Shown one piece after another: positions 46,575-55,213 of a stretch of DNA of 60,037 nucleotides (positions are counted from its first letter, which is position 1; the number at the start of each line of letters is the position of its first letter). Source of the stretch: CAZSAT01 sp964604675 (lineage in GTDB: Bacteria; Myxococcota_A; UBA796; CAJQPC01); NCBI GenBank assembly GCA_964604675.1, contig CAZSAT010000034.1, positions 1 through 60,037 of the forward strand, given 5' to 3'. The position numbers and the translations under genes are program-made. The notes under the pieces were generated by a model. That model saw nothing but the letters and a program-made list of their open reading frames with translations. It had not been told where the DNA came from and did no database searches.

Positions 46575-48383
46575 TCAGTCCACGTAGCCCAAGGCGCGCA
46601 ACGCCTCGATGTCGAGTCCCTCGGTGAGCGGCCCCTCCCCGGCCTCGTCGGGCCAGGTGATGCCCGTGGCCGCCAACCACGCCTGCTCCGCGAGCAACAG
46701 GCCGGGATCCGGCTCCAGCGCGCTCACCTCCTCCGGGTCCTCGTGGAGGTCGTGCTCCACCGCGCCCGAGGCGCTCGTCCGGAGCTTCAGCGAGCCCACC
46801 CTCACGCTCCTGCGCCGCACCGCGAAGCCGTCCAGATCCCCCACCAGCGCCTCGCCCTCGCCGCTGACCAGGTACGGCGTGTACTGCTCGGCCACCACGG
46901 CATGGCCGACCTCCCGGGTCCGCGCGTCCCGTCCGTGGCTCTCGAAGCCGGTCACGCCGGTGAGCGCGAACAGCGTGGGCGCCACGTCCACCAGCTGCGC
47001 AGGCCCGGGCTGTGGCCCCCTCGGCACGCCGGGTCCGGCCATCACGAAGGGCACCGACAACACCGGCTCGTAGAGCCCGTGCAGGTGACCCCAGAGATCG
47101 TGCTCGCCGAGGTACTCGCCATGATCGGCGATGACGAGCACCACGGTGTCGTCGATCAGCCCGCGCTCGGTCAGCGCCTTCAGGTGCATGCCCAGCACGG
47201 CGTCTGCGGCCTGGATCGCGCCGTCGTAGAGATCGACGTTCCAGCCCAGCTCCGGGCCCTCGGGCGCACCCGTCGCCTTCAGGTGGTGGGACAAGACCTG
47301 CTCGCCGAGCGCCACGGCGTCGGCATCCGCGAGGGTGTCCGGCAGGAAGGCGCGACGGTGCACGGCCGGTACCTGCTGGTAGGGCACGTGGGCCTCGATC
47401 ACGTTGACCAGGGCGAAGAACGGACGGTCGGGCTCCGGTCGAGCGTCCAGCCACGCCCCCAGACGTCCTGCCCCCCACGCCCCGCCCTTGTCCTCGTCGG
47501 TGCCGAGCCAGAGGGCCTTGGTCCTCCGCAACACGGCGAAGCTGGACGGCACGAGCAGGCGCCCCCACGCCTCGAGGTGCGTGCCGAAGCCCGCCGCCAG
47601 CCCGTTCTCCTGGTTCAGCCACGGGTTGGCCGTCACGCAGAGGGTGTCGTAGCCGGCGTCGCCGAAGGCATCCGGCAGGGTCGGCACGTCGTCGAGGGTG
47701 CCGTCCTCGTAGTGCGCGCCGTGTCCACCGCTGTAGAGGCCGGTGAGCACAGTCGCGTGGGAGGGCAGGCTCCAGGTCGCGTTGGAGAAGCCGTCCCAAC
47801 GCGCCCCCCGATCCGCGAGCGCGTCGAGGTGAGGCGACGTGTTCCGGGGGTACCCATACGTGGAGAGGTGGTCCCTCCGCACCGTGTCGAGCACGACCAC
47901 CAGCACGTTCGGCCCTTCCACATACGGCCCCGTCGTGTAGTGCGGACGCCCGAGAGCCGTCACCGCATAGACGACGAAGCCCACCAGCAAGCCCCCGAAG
48001 AAGCCCCAGCGCACCAGGCTGCGCGCCCGAGACGCCTGGCCCGGGAAGCGCCATCGGGACCAGGCGAAGATCCCCCCGACGATCGCGAACACCGCGCCCG
48101 GCTCACCGAAGGCCAGGCCCGTGAAGAGCATTCCCAGCAGCGCACAGGCCAAGGGCGGGCGACCGGCCACCGCGGGCAGCCGGTCGAGCACGGCGCCGGC
48201 GACCGCACCCACCAGCGCGTTGGCCAGCGTCGCCACGCCCACCCACCCCAACGCCGACCAGCCGGTCTGCGCCACACCGAACACCCCCACGCTCGCCAGC
48301 AGCTCCAGCACCACCACCCAACCGGACACGCGGAGGCCGTGGATCACGCAGGAGACCGGTGCAGGAGCAGGGGGTAGCGCCAC
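46575..48383 (-). CDS. membrane-anchored sulfatase-family protein
   Basis: 602 residues. The first 140 hold about four hydrophobic helices (VVVLELLASVGVFGVAQTG, VGVATLANALVGAVAGAVL, ACALLGMLFTGLAFG, WGFFGGLLVGFVVYAVTAL). The rest is an exported sulfatase/alkaline-phosphatase fold: VLVVVLDTVRRDHLSTYGYP, SNATWSLPSHATVLTG, VIADHGEYLGEHDLWGH and PFVMAGPGVP. The nucleophile position is Ser (SxPSH), not the canonical Cys-x-Pro-x-Arg. It may need Ser-type formylglycine maturation, or be a phosphotransferase using Ser/Thr directly. Cell-surface sulfate or phosphate ester chemistry is likely. GTG start. Confidence 0.85.
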   Translation of the reverse strand: MALPPAPAPVSCVIHGLRVSGWVVVLELLASVGVFGVAQTGWSALGWVGVATLANALVGAVAGAVLDRLPAVAGRPPLACALLGMLFTGLAFGEPGAVFAIVGGIFAWSRWRFPGQASRARSLVRWGFFGGLLVGFVVYAVTALGRPHYTTGPYVEGPNVLVVVLDTVRRDHLSTYGYPRNTSPHLDALADRGARWDGFSNATWSLPSHATVLTGLYSGGHGAHYEDGTLDDVPTLPDAFGDAGYDTLCVTANPWLNQENGLAAGFGTHLEAWGRLLVPSSFAVLRRTKALWLGTDEDKGGAWGAGRLGAWLDARPEPDRPFFALVNVIEAHVPYQQVPAVHRRAFLPDTLADADAVALGEQVLSHHLKATGAPEGPELGWNVDLYDGAIQAADAVLGMHLKALTERGLIDDTVVLVIADHGEYLGEHDLWGHLHGLYEPVLSVPFVMAGPGVPRGPQPGPAQLVDVAPTLFALTGVTGFESHGRDARTREVGHAVVAEQYTPYLVSGEGEALVGDLDGFAVRRRSVRVGSLKLRTSASGAVEHDLHEDPEEVSALEPDPGLLLAEQAWLAATGITWPDEAGEGPLTEGLDIEALRALGYVD

Positions 48384-48407
48384 GGATCCTTTCTATCCGC
48401 TGCACCC

Positions 48408-48435
48408 TTGCTTTTAGTATTTTCACTTTTAGGGT
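48408..48435 (+). promoter_or_regulatory. promoter in AT-rich island (TTGCTT-N16-TAGGGT)
   Basis: TTGCTT (48408-48413), a 16-base spacer, then TAGGGT (48430-48435), ending six bases before the ATG at 48442. The same island has the direct repeat CTTTTAG at 48411 and 48426, 15 bp apart, and a CACCCT/AGGGTG inverted repeat at its edges. It is the most A/T-rich spot seen in the window. Confidence 0.5.
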
Positions 48436-48441
48436 GTAGGC

Positions 48442-49227
48442 ATGCGCCTCACCCTCGAACTCGCCGACGACCTCGTGCCGGCCCAGCTGGTGCTGGTCGA
48501 AGACCAGTGGATCCACCTGTCCACGGCCATCTTCGCCCCGATCGGCGACACGCTGATCCTGCGCTTCGCAATGCCCGGACGGCGCGTGCAGGCGCGTCTG
48601 GAAGTGGTCGTGCAGGCCTTCACGCCCTCGTGCAGCGGCCCCGACATGGTGTACCGCACGCTCATCCGGCACGGTGATCCGCAGCAGGTCGACGTGCTCG
48701 CCGGGCGCTTCCGCCCGAACACCACCCCAGAACGAAGCCCCACCGACCCCGTGGTCGCGGCGCGGTTCCCGGGCGCGCCGCTGACGCTGAGCCTGACCGA
48801 TGCCCAGGCCTACGTGCACGCCTGGACCACCGGGATGAAGAACGGCCTGCTCCACATCCAGACCCCCGGGAGCATCGGCGAGTCCACCGAGCTCCGCCTG
48901 CTGTTGTTCGACGGCCACGTGGTACGCATCCCGGCGACCATCGTGGGCGACGGGCTGGTGAAGCTCCACATGAAGCGGGTGCTGAAGCGGAAGCTCGAGG
49001 CACTCGCCGCCGATGCCTTCGACGACGTGGCCCCGGCGGCGGAGATTCCGCAGCTCGACGAACACGGCGAGGTCTTCGCCATGCCGGAGGACGACGAGGT
49101 CACCGAGAGCGTGTTCCCGCTGCCCGACGCCGAGATCTACGAGCTGCACCCGGAGGCCGACGACGTCTTCGCGATGCCCGCGTTCGAGGACGAAGAAGAC
49201 GACATCGAGACGGAGATCCCCGCGTAG
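48442..49227 (+). CDS. hypothetical protein, possible PilZ-like domains
   Basis: 261 residues, no signal peptide. Two beta-rich halves (RLTLELADDLVPAQLVLVE; then TELRLLLFDGHVVRIPATIV) look like weak PilZ-like or SH3-like barrels. The last 70 residues form an acidic tail (AMPEDDEVTESVFPLPDAE, EDEEDDIETEIPA), typical of protein-interaction regions. No named family can be assigned confidently. Expression starts from the AT-rich promoter just upstream, which is divergent with the sulfatase. Confidence 0.7.
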   Translation: MRLTLELADDLVPAQLVLVEDQWIHLSTAIFAPIGDTLILRFAMPGRRVQARLEVVVQAFTPSCSGPDMVYRTLIRHGDPQQVDVLAGRFRPNTTPERSPTDPVVAARFPGAPLTLSLTDAQAYVHAWTTGMKNGLLHIQTPGSIGESTELRLLLFDGHVVRIPATIVGDGLVKLHMKRVLKRKLEALAADAFDDVAPAAEIPQLDEHGEVFAMPEDDEVTESVFPLPDAEIYELHPEADDVFAMPAFEDEEDDIETEIPA

Positions 49228-49231
49228 GGAC

Positions 49232-49822
49232 TCAGCGGCGACGGCTCGAGAAGTCCCCGAAGAGCAGGCTGAGCTGGGTGCCCACCTGCGGCGATCCCCA
49301 GGTCGGTGCGTCGACGGCTTCCTGGTAGAGCGGCAGGGGCAGCATCACGTAGCCGGCGACCTCCACCGCACCGAAGCCGAGCGGCACGCCCAGCGCGGCG
49401 GTCGGGCGTGCATAGACGAACACCTGGTCGGCGCGCCCATCGTGTTGCCAGCCGTCGTGCTCCACGCCCATCCAGCCCATGCCGAAGCCGCTGCGCAGGG
49501 AACCGTACAACCAGGACATCGGGAGGTCGTAGCCCAGCACCCCGCCGCCCCAGACGCTGGCGTAGCCGGCCTCGCTTCCGCAGATGGCGCCCTCGCCGCC
49601 CGTTCGACGCTGGCCGCCGATCACGCTGAAGCCCTCGCCGCCCACGCAGAAGGTCTCCCCCGGCGCCTGCAGTTCAGAGCTCCCGGACCAGTGATCGGCC
49701 TCGCCCTGCGCGACGAAGACGCCGCCGCCGCCGTAGGTTCCGACACGCCCGGCCCGGTGCGTCACGATGATCTCGGTGGCCTGTGCGGGCGCAGAGGCCA
49801 GAAACAGCAACAGGGTCGACAT
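49232..49822 (-). CDS. exported hypothetical protein, probable outer-membrane barrel
   Basis: 196 residues; short signal MSTLLLFLASAPAQA. GGAG lies seven bases upstream of the ATG. The mature region is Gly/aromatic-rich with strands of barrel type (VGTYGGGGVFVAQGEADHW, VWGGGVLGYDLPMSWLYGSL, GMGWMGVEHDG, AVEVAGYVMLPLPLYQ). It ends in QLSLLFGDFSSRRR, without the terminal Phe. No family recognised. The GNAT gene upstream is on the same strand, 50 bp away. Confidence 0.7.
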   Translation of the reverse strand: MSTLLLFLASAPAQATEIIVTHRAGRVGTYGGGGVFVAQGEADHWSGSSELQAPGETFCVGGEGFSVIGGQRRTGGEGAICGSEAGYASVWGGGVLGYDLPMSWLYGSLRSGFGMGWMGVEHDGWQHDGRADQVFVYARPTAALGVPLGFGAVEVAGYVMLPLPLYQEAVDAPTWGSPQVGTQLSLLFGDFSSRRR

Positions 49823-49872
49823 GCGCACTCCGAACTCGGTCGGCTCTTGGACACCGCGGGCGCGTCGGAGCG

Positions 49873-50631
49873 CTATGGTGAGCGATCCCAGAAGACCATC
49901 GAGCCGTGGCGCTCGAAGCCCTGCCGGTCGACGATCGGCGCCGACGTCGTGGTGACCGCGTACAGCCCCACGCGTGTCAACCCCAGCTCCGCCGCCCAGC
50001 GAACGCGCTCCGCTACCACGCTCGAGTACACGCCGCGCCCGCGTGCGGACTCGATGGTGGCGCCCGACCAGAAGAAGCCGAGGCGCATCCCTGCGAAGCT
50101 GGTCATGCTGCCGCAGCTCACGGGCTCGCCGTCGAGGTAGCCCACCACCCGGTGCACCCGAGCGCCAGGCCCGGTGCACTGCGCAAGCTCGAGCTCGAGC
50201 TCCGCTTCGGTCTTCATCAGGTCGCGCCAGAAGGCCCGCTGGTTGACCGAGACCCACGCGCGGAGCCCGTCGAGGTCTTCGACACGGCGGGTCTCACCCG
50301 ACCCCCGAGCTCGAAAGCCGGCCACTTCCACCGAGTAGCCCCAGTGGTCGACCGTCGGCTCGTAGCCACCGCTTGCGAGCGCGACCTCGAGCGCACGACC
50401 GCCCGACCGCGGGCCCACCATCCAGCGGGACCTCACGCCCGCGTGGAGCCGCGAGACCTCGGCCACAGCGCCCGCCAGGTCGCCGCCCCGCGTGCGGACC
50501 ACGGCGTTCAGGTAGCTGACGTCACGCGGTGATGCGAGGACCTTGAGCTCCGGTCGATCGACGACGCGGCAGTCGTCGGGCACCCAGAAGGTGTCCCACT
50601 GGGTGCGCTCCAGCAGCTCGTCCGGGTCCAT
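49873..50631 (-). CDS. GNAT-family N-acetyltransferase
   Basis: 252 residues. The C-terminal half has GNAT features: VVGYLDGEPVSCGSMTSFAG (strand 4), the acetyl-CoA pyrophosphate loop in IESARGRGVYSSVVAERVRW (R-G-R-G-V), and LYAVTTTSAPIVDRQGFERH (motif B with G-F). The N-terminal 130 residues likely form a second, degenerate GNAT fold. The acceptor amine is unknown. GGGAGG precedes the ATG; TATGCT lies upstream in the gap shared with the divergent lipoprotein. Confidence 0.87.
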   Translation of the reverse strand: MDPDELLERTQWDTFWVPDDCRVVDRPELKVLASPRDVSYLNAVVRTRGGDLAGAVAEVSRLHAGVRSRWMVGPRSGGRALEVALASGGYEPTVDHWGYSVEVAGFRARGSGETRRVEDLDGLRAWVSVNQRAFWRDLMKTEAELELELAQCTGPGARVHRVVGYLDGEPVSCGSMTSFAGMRLGFFWSGATIESARGRGVYSSVVAERVRWAAELGLTRVGLYAVTTTSAPIVDRQGFERHGSMVFWDRSP

Positions 50632-50658
50632 CGGGCCTCCCAGGGTCGGCGCGCAGCA

Positions 50659-50664
50659 TAGGAT
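50659..50664 (+). promoter_or_regulatory. -10-like element close to start codon (TAGGAT)
   Basis: TAGGAT is separated by eight bases (cggcgggc) from the ATG at 50673. No Shine-Dalgarno sequence. It overlaps in opposite direction with TATGCT, a possible -10 for the GNAT gene. Confidence 0.4.
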
Positions 50665-50672
50665 CGGCGGGC

Positions 50673-51212
50673 ATGCCGTCCTTGCTGTTGCTCCTGTCCT
50701 GTGCCAAGCATCCGGCCTCCAGCTGCGACCCGATCGCCTTCACGAGCCCGTGGGAGACCGGCGGGTACGCACTGGTGGAGGGCGCCGCCAAGCTGAGCGA
50801 CGAACGCGAGCTCGTGCCCTTCGGCATCGTGTCGACACCGGACAAGCCGCGCATCGCGCGCTGGCCCGACCTGAGCTGGGAGAACGCGCTCGACACCGCG
50901 CGGCGTTCGATGTCCGAGTTCACCGTGGACAGCGGAGGCTCCGCGCTGGTCTTCGACGCCTTGTTCGAGCTCGACCGGCGAGAACGCGACGTCATGGTCG
51001 CCCAGATCGTGCGGCACGACGCGGTCACCCCCAGCATCCTGGTGCAACCGTACCGGCCCCGAAAGGCCTTCCGTCGTTTCAAGCTGGAGGGCCCCCCGAA
51101 GGTGCTCGAAGGCAACGACAGGCCCCGTGACCTGATGCTTCACGAGGTCCGGCAGCTCGAGACCGGGGCGGCATGCCACGCTCGCTACGCGGAGCTGGGT
51201 CCCTTGCGGTGA
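50673..51212 (+). CDS. lipoprotein of unknown function
   Basis: 179 residues; MPSLLLLLSC puts the lipobox cysteine at 10. The mature protein is mixed alpha/beta (SPWETGGYALVEGAAKLSDE, SMSEFTVDSGGSALVFDALF, RRERDVMVAQIVRHDAVTPS), basic towards the C-terminus. No family recognised. It precedes the amidohydrolase pair by 45 bp and may be co-transcribed with it. Confidence 0.7.
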   Translation: MPSLLLLLSCAKHPASSCDPIAFTSPWETGGYALVEGAAKLSDERELVPFGIVSTPDKPRIARWPDLSWENALDTARRSMSEFTVDSGGSALVFDALFELDRRERDVMVAQIVRHDAVTPSILVQPYRPRKAFRRFKLEGPPKVLEGNDRPRDLMLHEVRQLETGAACHARYAELGPLR

Positions 51213-51257
51213 AGCGCCCCAAACGGGGATACGCGGAGCCCTCGACCCGGAGGCCGC

Positions 51258-52661
51258 GTGCGCGCCACGCTCATCACCCTGCTGCTCACGGCCGCGCCTG
51301 CGCACGCCAGGAAGAACAAGAAGCTCGACGAGGGTCCACCCCCCGACGATCTCGCCACGCTCGACGAAGCGGGACAGCGCCCGGTGGAGGCCGCTCCGAC
51401 CCTGGCCGCACCGGAGGTGATGCTGGTGGGCGGCACGGTCCTGACCGCGGCCGGGTCCACCTTCGAAGGCGGCTGGGTCCACCTGGTCGACGGCCTCATC
51501 GCGGGTGTGGGCGACGGGCCCGCCCCCGACGCCCCCGACGCCCACCGGATCGAGCTGGAAGGCGCGTGGGTCACACCGGGCCTCATCGACACCCACAGCC
51601 ACCTGGGCGTGTACCCATCGCCGGGCGCGCGTGCTCACAGCGACGGCAACGAGGCCACGTCCCCGTCGACCCCGGGGGTGTGGGCGGAACACAGCTTCTG
51701 GCCCCAGGACCCCGGGTTGCAGCGGGCCCTCGAAGGCGGCGTCACCACGATCCAGGTGCTCCCCGGCAGCGCCAACCTGGTCGGCGGCCGCGGCGTGGTG
51801 ATCCACCTGGTGCCCACCCGCGGAAGCCGCGCCATGCGGCTCGAGGGTGCCCCGGAGACCCTGAAGATGGCCTGCGGCGAGAACCCCAAGCGGGTCTACG
51901 GCGACAAGGGCGGCCCGAGCACGCGCATGGGGAACCTGCGTGGTCAGCGCCAGGCCTACCTCGATGCCATCGCCTACAAGAAGAGCTGGGACGACTACCT
52001 GGCCAAGGCTGACGACGACCCCGAGGCGAAGGCTCCCGACCGCGATCTCGACAAGGAGACCCTGGTCGGCGTGCTGGAAGGCCGGGTGCTGCCGCAGATC
52101 CACTGCTACCGCGCCGACGACATGCTCTCGATGGTGCAGCTCTCCGACGAGATGGGCTTCTCGATCCGCTCGTTCCACCACGCGCTCGAGGCCTACAAGA
52201 TCCGCGACGTGCTGGCCGAGCACGGCATCGCGAGCTCCACCTGGGCCGACTGGTGGGGCTTCAAGCTGGAGGCCTTCGACGGCATTCCGGAGAACGCCGG
52301 CCTGCTCACCGAAGCTGGAGCGCGCGCCATCATCCACAGCGACTCCTCCGAAGGCATCCAGCGCCTGAACCAGGAAGCGTCGAAGGCCTACTGGTCGGCC
52401 CGTCATGCCGGCCTCGCGCTCACCGAGGAGCAGGCGCTCCAGTGGGTCACGCTGAACCCGGCCTGGGCGCTCGGCGTCGACGACCAGGTCGGCACGCTGG
52501 AGGTCGGCAAGCGCGCCGACGTGGTGGTGTGGGACCAGCACCCGTTCAGCGTCTACGCCTCCACGCAGCTCGTCTTCGTGGACGGTGCGTTGGTGCACGA
52601 CGCGGCCCAGGACAGGGTCAGCTGGTCGGACTTCGAGCTCGGGTGGGAGGTGAACCGATGA
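51258..52661 (+). CDS. exported amidohydrolase (imidazolonepropionase-like)
   Basis: 467 residues with a signal peptide MRATLITLLLTAAPAHA from a GTG start after GGAGG. The amidohydrolase core is complete: LEGAWVTPGLIDTHSHLGVY (metal HxH), PQIHCYRADDMLSMVQ (His), GIASSTWADWWGF and IIHSDSSEGIQRLNQEASKA (Asp), LNPAWALGVDDQVGTLEVGK and ADVVVWDQHPFSV. Related exported enzymes hydrolyse dipeptides or cyclic amides. The start of the second amidohydrolase overlaps its stop (ATGA), so the two are probably one functional unit. Confidence 0.9.
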   Translation: MRATLITLLLTAAPAHARKNKKLDEGPPPDDLATLDEAGQRPVEAAPTLAAPEVMLVGGTVLTAAGSTFEGGWVHLVDGLIAGVGDGPAPDAPDAHRIELEGAWVTPGLIDTHSHLGVYPSPGARAHSDGNEATSPSTPGVWAEHSFWPQDPGLQRALEGGVTTIQVLPGSANLVGGRGVVIHLVPTRGSRAMRLEGAPETLKMACGENPKRVYGDKGGPSTRMGNLRGQRQAYLDAIAYKKSWDDYLAKADDDPEAKAPDRDLDKETLVGVLEGRVLPQIHCYRADDMLSMVQLSDEMGFSIRSFHHALEAYKIRDVLAEHGIASSTWADWWGFKLEAFDGIPENAGLLTEAGARAIIHSDSSEGIQRLNQEASKAYWSARHAGLALTEEQALQWVTLNPAWALGVDDQVGTLEVGKRADVVVWDQHPFSVYASTQLVFVDGALVHDAAQDRVSWSDFELGWEVNR

Positions 52662-53857
52662 TCGCGCTGTTGTTGAGCACGGCCCTGGCGGACTGCACCG
52701 CCTACGTGGGCGGCACCGTCTACCTGCCACAGGGCCCGGCGGCCGACACCACGCTCGTGGTCGACGGCGCCACGATCGGCACCTCGCCCGAAGGCTGCGA
52801 CGAGGTCGACGTGAGCGGAAAGGTGCTCACCCCCGGCCTGGTCGCCGTGGGCGGCCAGATCGGCCTGGTCGAGGTCGGGCTGGAGCCGCAGACCGTGGAC
52901 GGCGACGCCGGCGGCGATCCAGTCCGGGCCGCCTTCGAGGTGGCTGCGGCCTACAACCCCCGCTCCTCCATCGTTCCGGTGCAACGCATCGAGGGCGTCA
53001 CGAGCGCGGTCATCAAGCCCTCCGGCGGGCTGGTGTCGGGACAAGGCGCGTGGGTGGACCTGGCGGGCACCGAGATCGAGGACCGCCAGGTGGCCATGTT
53101 CGCGAACCTCGGAGCTCGGGGCGACGGGTCCCGAGCCCAGGGCTTCCTGGAGCTGTCCGAGCTCCTGGACGACGCCCGCGCCTACGGACGGCGAAAGGCC
53201 GACTTCGAACGCGACCAGTACGCCTCGCTGTCCACGGCGTCCCGTCGCGACCTCGAGGCGCTGCAGGCCGTCGTGGCGGGCGACCTGCCCCTCGTGGTCT
53301 CCCTGGACCGCGCGAGCGACATCAGCACCCTGATCGACTTCGCAGCGGACGAGCGGGTCGAGGTGGTGCTCTTCGGAGCCGCCGAAGGGTGGCTCGTCGC
53401 CGATGCGCTCGCCGACGCCGGCATCCCGGTCTTCGTGAACCCCTTGACCTACGGACCGGGAAGCTTCGACCAGGTCCATGCTCGCGCCGACAACGCGGCC
53501 CTGTTGGTCGAAGCCGGCGTGCAGGTGGGCCTCCTGGCGGACTGGACGCACAACCTGCGCAAGGCGCGCCAGCTCGGTGGCAACGCCGTGCGCGGTGGCC
53601 TGGACCACCTCGACGCGGTGCGGGCCCTCACCGAAGTGCCCGCCGAGGTGTTCGGCCTCCCCGGCCACGGCGCGCTCTCGCCCGGCGCGGTCGCCAACGT
53701 GGTCATCTGGTCCGGCGACCCGCTGGAGATCGCCAGCCGTGCCGAGCTCGTGCTCATCCACGGCGAGGACGTGCCCCTTCGGAGCCGCCAGACGGCGCTT
53801 CTCGAGCGCTACCGGGAGCTGCCGGGGAGTCCGCTCGAGTCGTTGCCGCTCCCCTGA
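52658..53857 (+). CDS. exported amidohydrolase-like protein lacking the metal HxH
   Basis: 399 residues; MIALLLSTALA is a very short signal peptide. The composite-domain motif VDVSGKVLTPGLVAVGGQIG shows that the metal-binding DxHxH of the family is replaced by AVGGQ. The barrel continues (VQRIEGVTSAVIKPSG, VVSLDRASDISTLIDFA, VFVNPLTYGPGSFD) to LSPGAVANVVIWSGDPLEI, a standard end. So it keeps the fold but has probably lost the metal chemistry. It is coupled to the intact paralogue upstream, which suggests a heteromer. The 3' end overlaps the convergent gene by 49 bp. Confidence 0.87.
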   Translation: MIALLLSTALADCTAYVGGTVYLPQGPAADTTLVVDGATIGTSPEGCDEVDVSGKVLTPGLVAVGGQIGLVEVGLEPQTVDGDAGGDPVRAAFEVAAAYNPRSSIVPVQRIEGVTSAVIKPSGGLVSGQGAWVDLAGTEIEDRQVAMFANLGARGDGSRAQGFLELSELLDDARAYGRRKADFERDQYASLSTASRRDLEALQAVVAGDLPLVVSLDRASDISTLIDFAADERVEVVLFGAAEGWLVADALADAGIPVFVNPLTYGPGSFDQVHARADNAALLVEAGVQVGLLADWTHNLRKARQLGGNAVRGGLDHLDAVRALTEVPAEVFGLPGHGALSPGAVANVVIWSGDPLEIASRAELVLIHGEDVPLRSRQTALLERYRELPGSPLESLPLP

Positions 53858-55176
53858 GCGATCGGCGCGTACAGCCCGAGCGGCTCGGACACGCGCCACC
53901 AACCGGACTCACCGACCGCCGTGAAGGTGTAGTCTGACACCACCGCCCTCACCCGTTGCGGGCGATGGAGCGGCACCTCTTCGAAGAGCGCCTCGACCTC
54001 CGGCGAGCCCTCGACGAGCCGGTCCATGGCGCTCACCAGCCACCGATTGCGCTCCACGGACCCGAGTGCGGCGAACCACATCTGCCAGTCGAGTCGCGGC
54101 ATGTGCAGGCCGGCGAACGCGGGGCGTCGATCGGCCGCGTCCGGCTTGTAGGGGAAGCGGTACGGTTGCCACGCCGACCCGTCCCAGGCCTCGAGCCGGA
54201 TCTCCCGTCGCTCCTCGGTCATGTTGGCGAAGAGTCCGTAGCCGTTGAAGCTGCGCAGTGCGCCGACACGGCGAGCGAGCTCCGCGGTGACCTCGTGGGA
54301 GCTGCCGAGTCGCTGGTCGATGCGCGTGCCGGCCATGAACAGCGCGACGCCCAACAGGGGAAGCGCAGGCACCTCGCGCCACCAGGCGCCGTGTGGAGCG
54401 CGGTCCCAGGCCACCACGCACAGCACCACGGTGAGCAGGTTGAAGAAGCCGTAGTTGCCGGTGGCCGAGATCGCGACCATGAGCGCGACGATGGCCGCCG
54501 CCCCCAGCCGCCGGGTGGCCGGCCAGATCAGTAACAGCGGGGCTAGCAGCTCGATCGCGAACATCGCCGCGCAGCCCGACGACAAGAGCCCCGCGGGCAG
54601 CTGGTGCGCCCACCACGCGGTCCAGGTCGGCAGGGGTTGCGTCCAGAAGTGGACCTCGAGCGCCGTCAGGCTCCGCCAGGTGGCGTCCCCGCTGGCGAGC
54701 TTCACCACCCCGGACCAGAACACGAGCCGCGCCAGCAGCCACAGCGTGAGCCAGCGGCCGATGCGGCCACCCTGCCGCCAGAAGACCGCGATGAGCCCTG
54801 CTTCGAGGAGCAGCGCGTCCCACTGGAAGCTGAGGAAGGGGCGCCCCACCACCACCAGGCTCAGGTACGACGACCAGCACGCGAGGAGCGCCAACCGCCA
54901 CCCGGTGATCAGCGAGACGGCGCCCGCCGCAAGCCCGACCGAGGTGACCGAACGCAGCATGACGTCGTCGGCACGCCACCAGAACACGGTGGGAACACGG
55001 GCCAAGCCCTCGCCTGGCACCCCTGGACCGAAGTGCGCCCGGAGGTTGGCCATGGTGTCGACGAGCGGCACGATGCCCTGCGCACCGAAGAGTCCGAGCA
55101 CCTGTCGGTGCAGGCTCCAGAAGGCCACCAGGAACACGAAGCCGAGGGCTCGCAGGTAGAAGAGGCGCACGTCCAC
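53809..55176 (-). CDS. lipase maturation factor family (LMF1-like) membrane protein
   Basis: 455 residues with about nine to ten membrane helices. Family motifs: LRALGFVFLVAFWSLHRQVL, QGIVPLV, LLLEAGLIAVFWR, RLVFWSGVVKLASGDATW, EVHFWTQPLPTWTAWW, then the C-terminal WQPYRFPYKPD and PRLDWQMWFAALGS segments of LMF/HTTM proteins. In eukaryotes LMF1 assists folding of lipases in the endoplasmic reticulum; bacterial function is not established. GTG start after GAGG. Confidence 0.88.
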   Translation of the reverse strand: MDVRLFYLRALGFVFLVAFWSLHRQVLGLFGAQGIVPLVDTMANLRAHFGPGVPGEGLARVPTVFWWRADDVMLRSVTSVGLAAGAVSLITGWRLALLACWSSYLSLVVVGRPFLSFQWDALLLEAGLIAVFWRQGGRIGRWLTLWLLARLVFWSGVVKLASGDATWRSLTALEVHFWTQPLPTWTAWWAHQLPAGLLSSGCAAMFAIELLAPLLLIWPATRRLGAAAIVALMVAISATGNYGFFNLLTVVLCVVAWDRAPHGAWWREVPALPLLGVALFMAGTRIDQRLGSSHEVTAELARRVGALRSFNGYGLFANMTEERREIRLEAWDGSAWQPYRFPYKPDAADRRPAFAGLHMPRLDWQMWFAALGSVERNRWLVSAMDRLVEGSPEVEALFEEVPLHRPQRVRAVVSDYTFTAVGESGWWRVSEPLGLYAPIAQGSGNDSSGLPGSSR

Positions 55177-55213
55177 ACCTCATGCTCACACGCGCTGCGC
55201 CGATGAGCGGACC

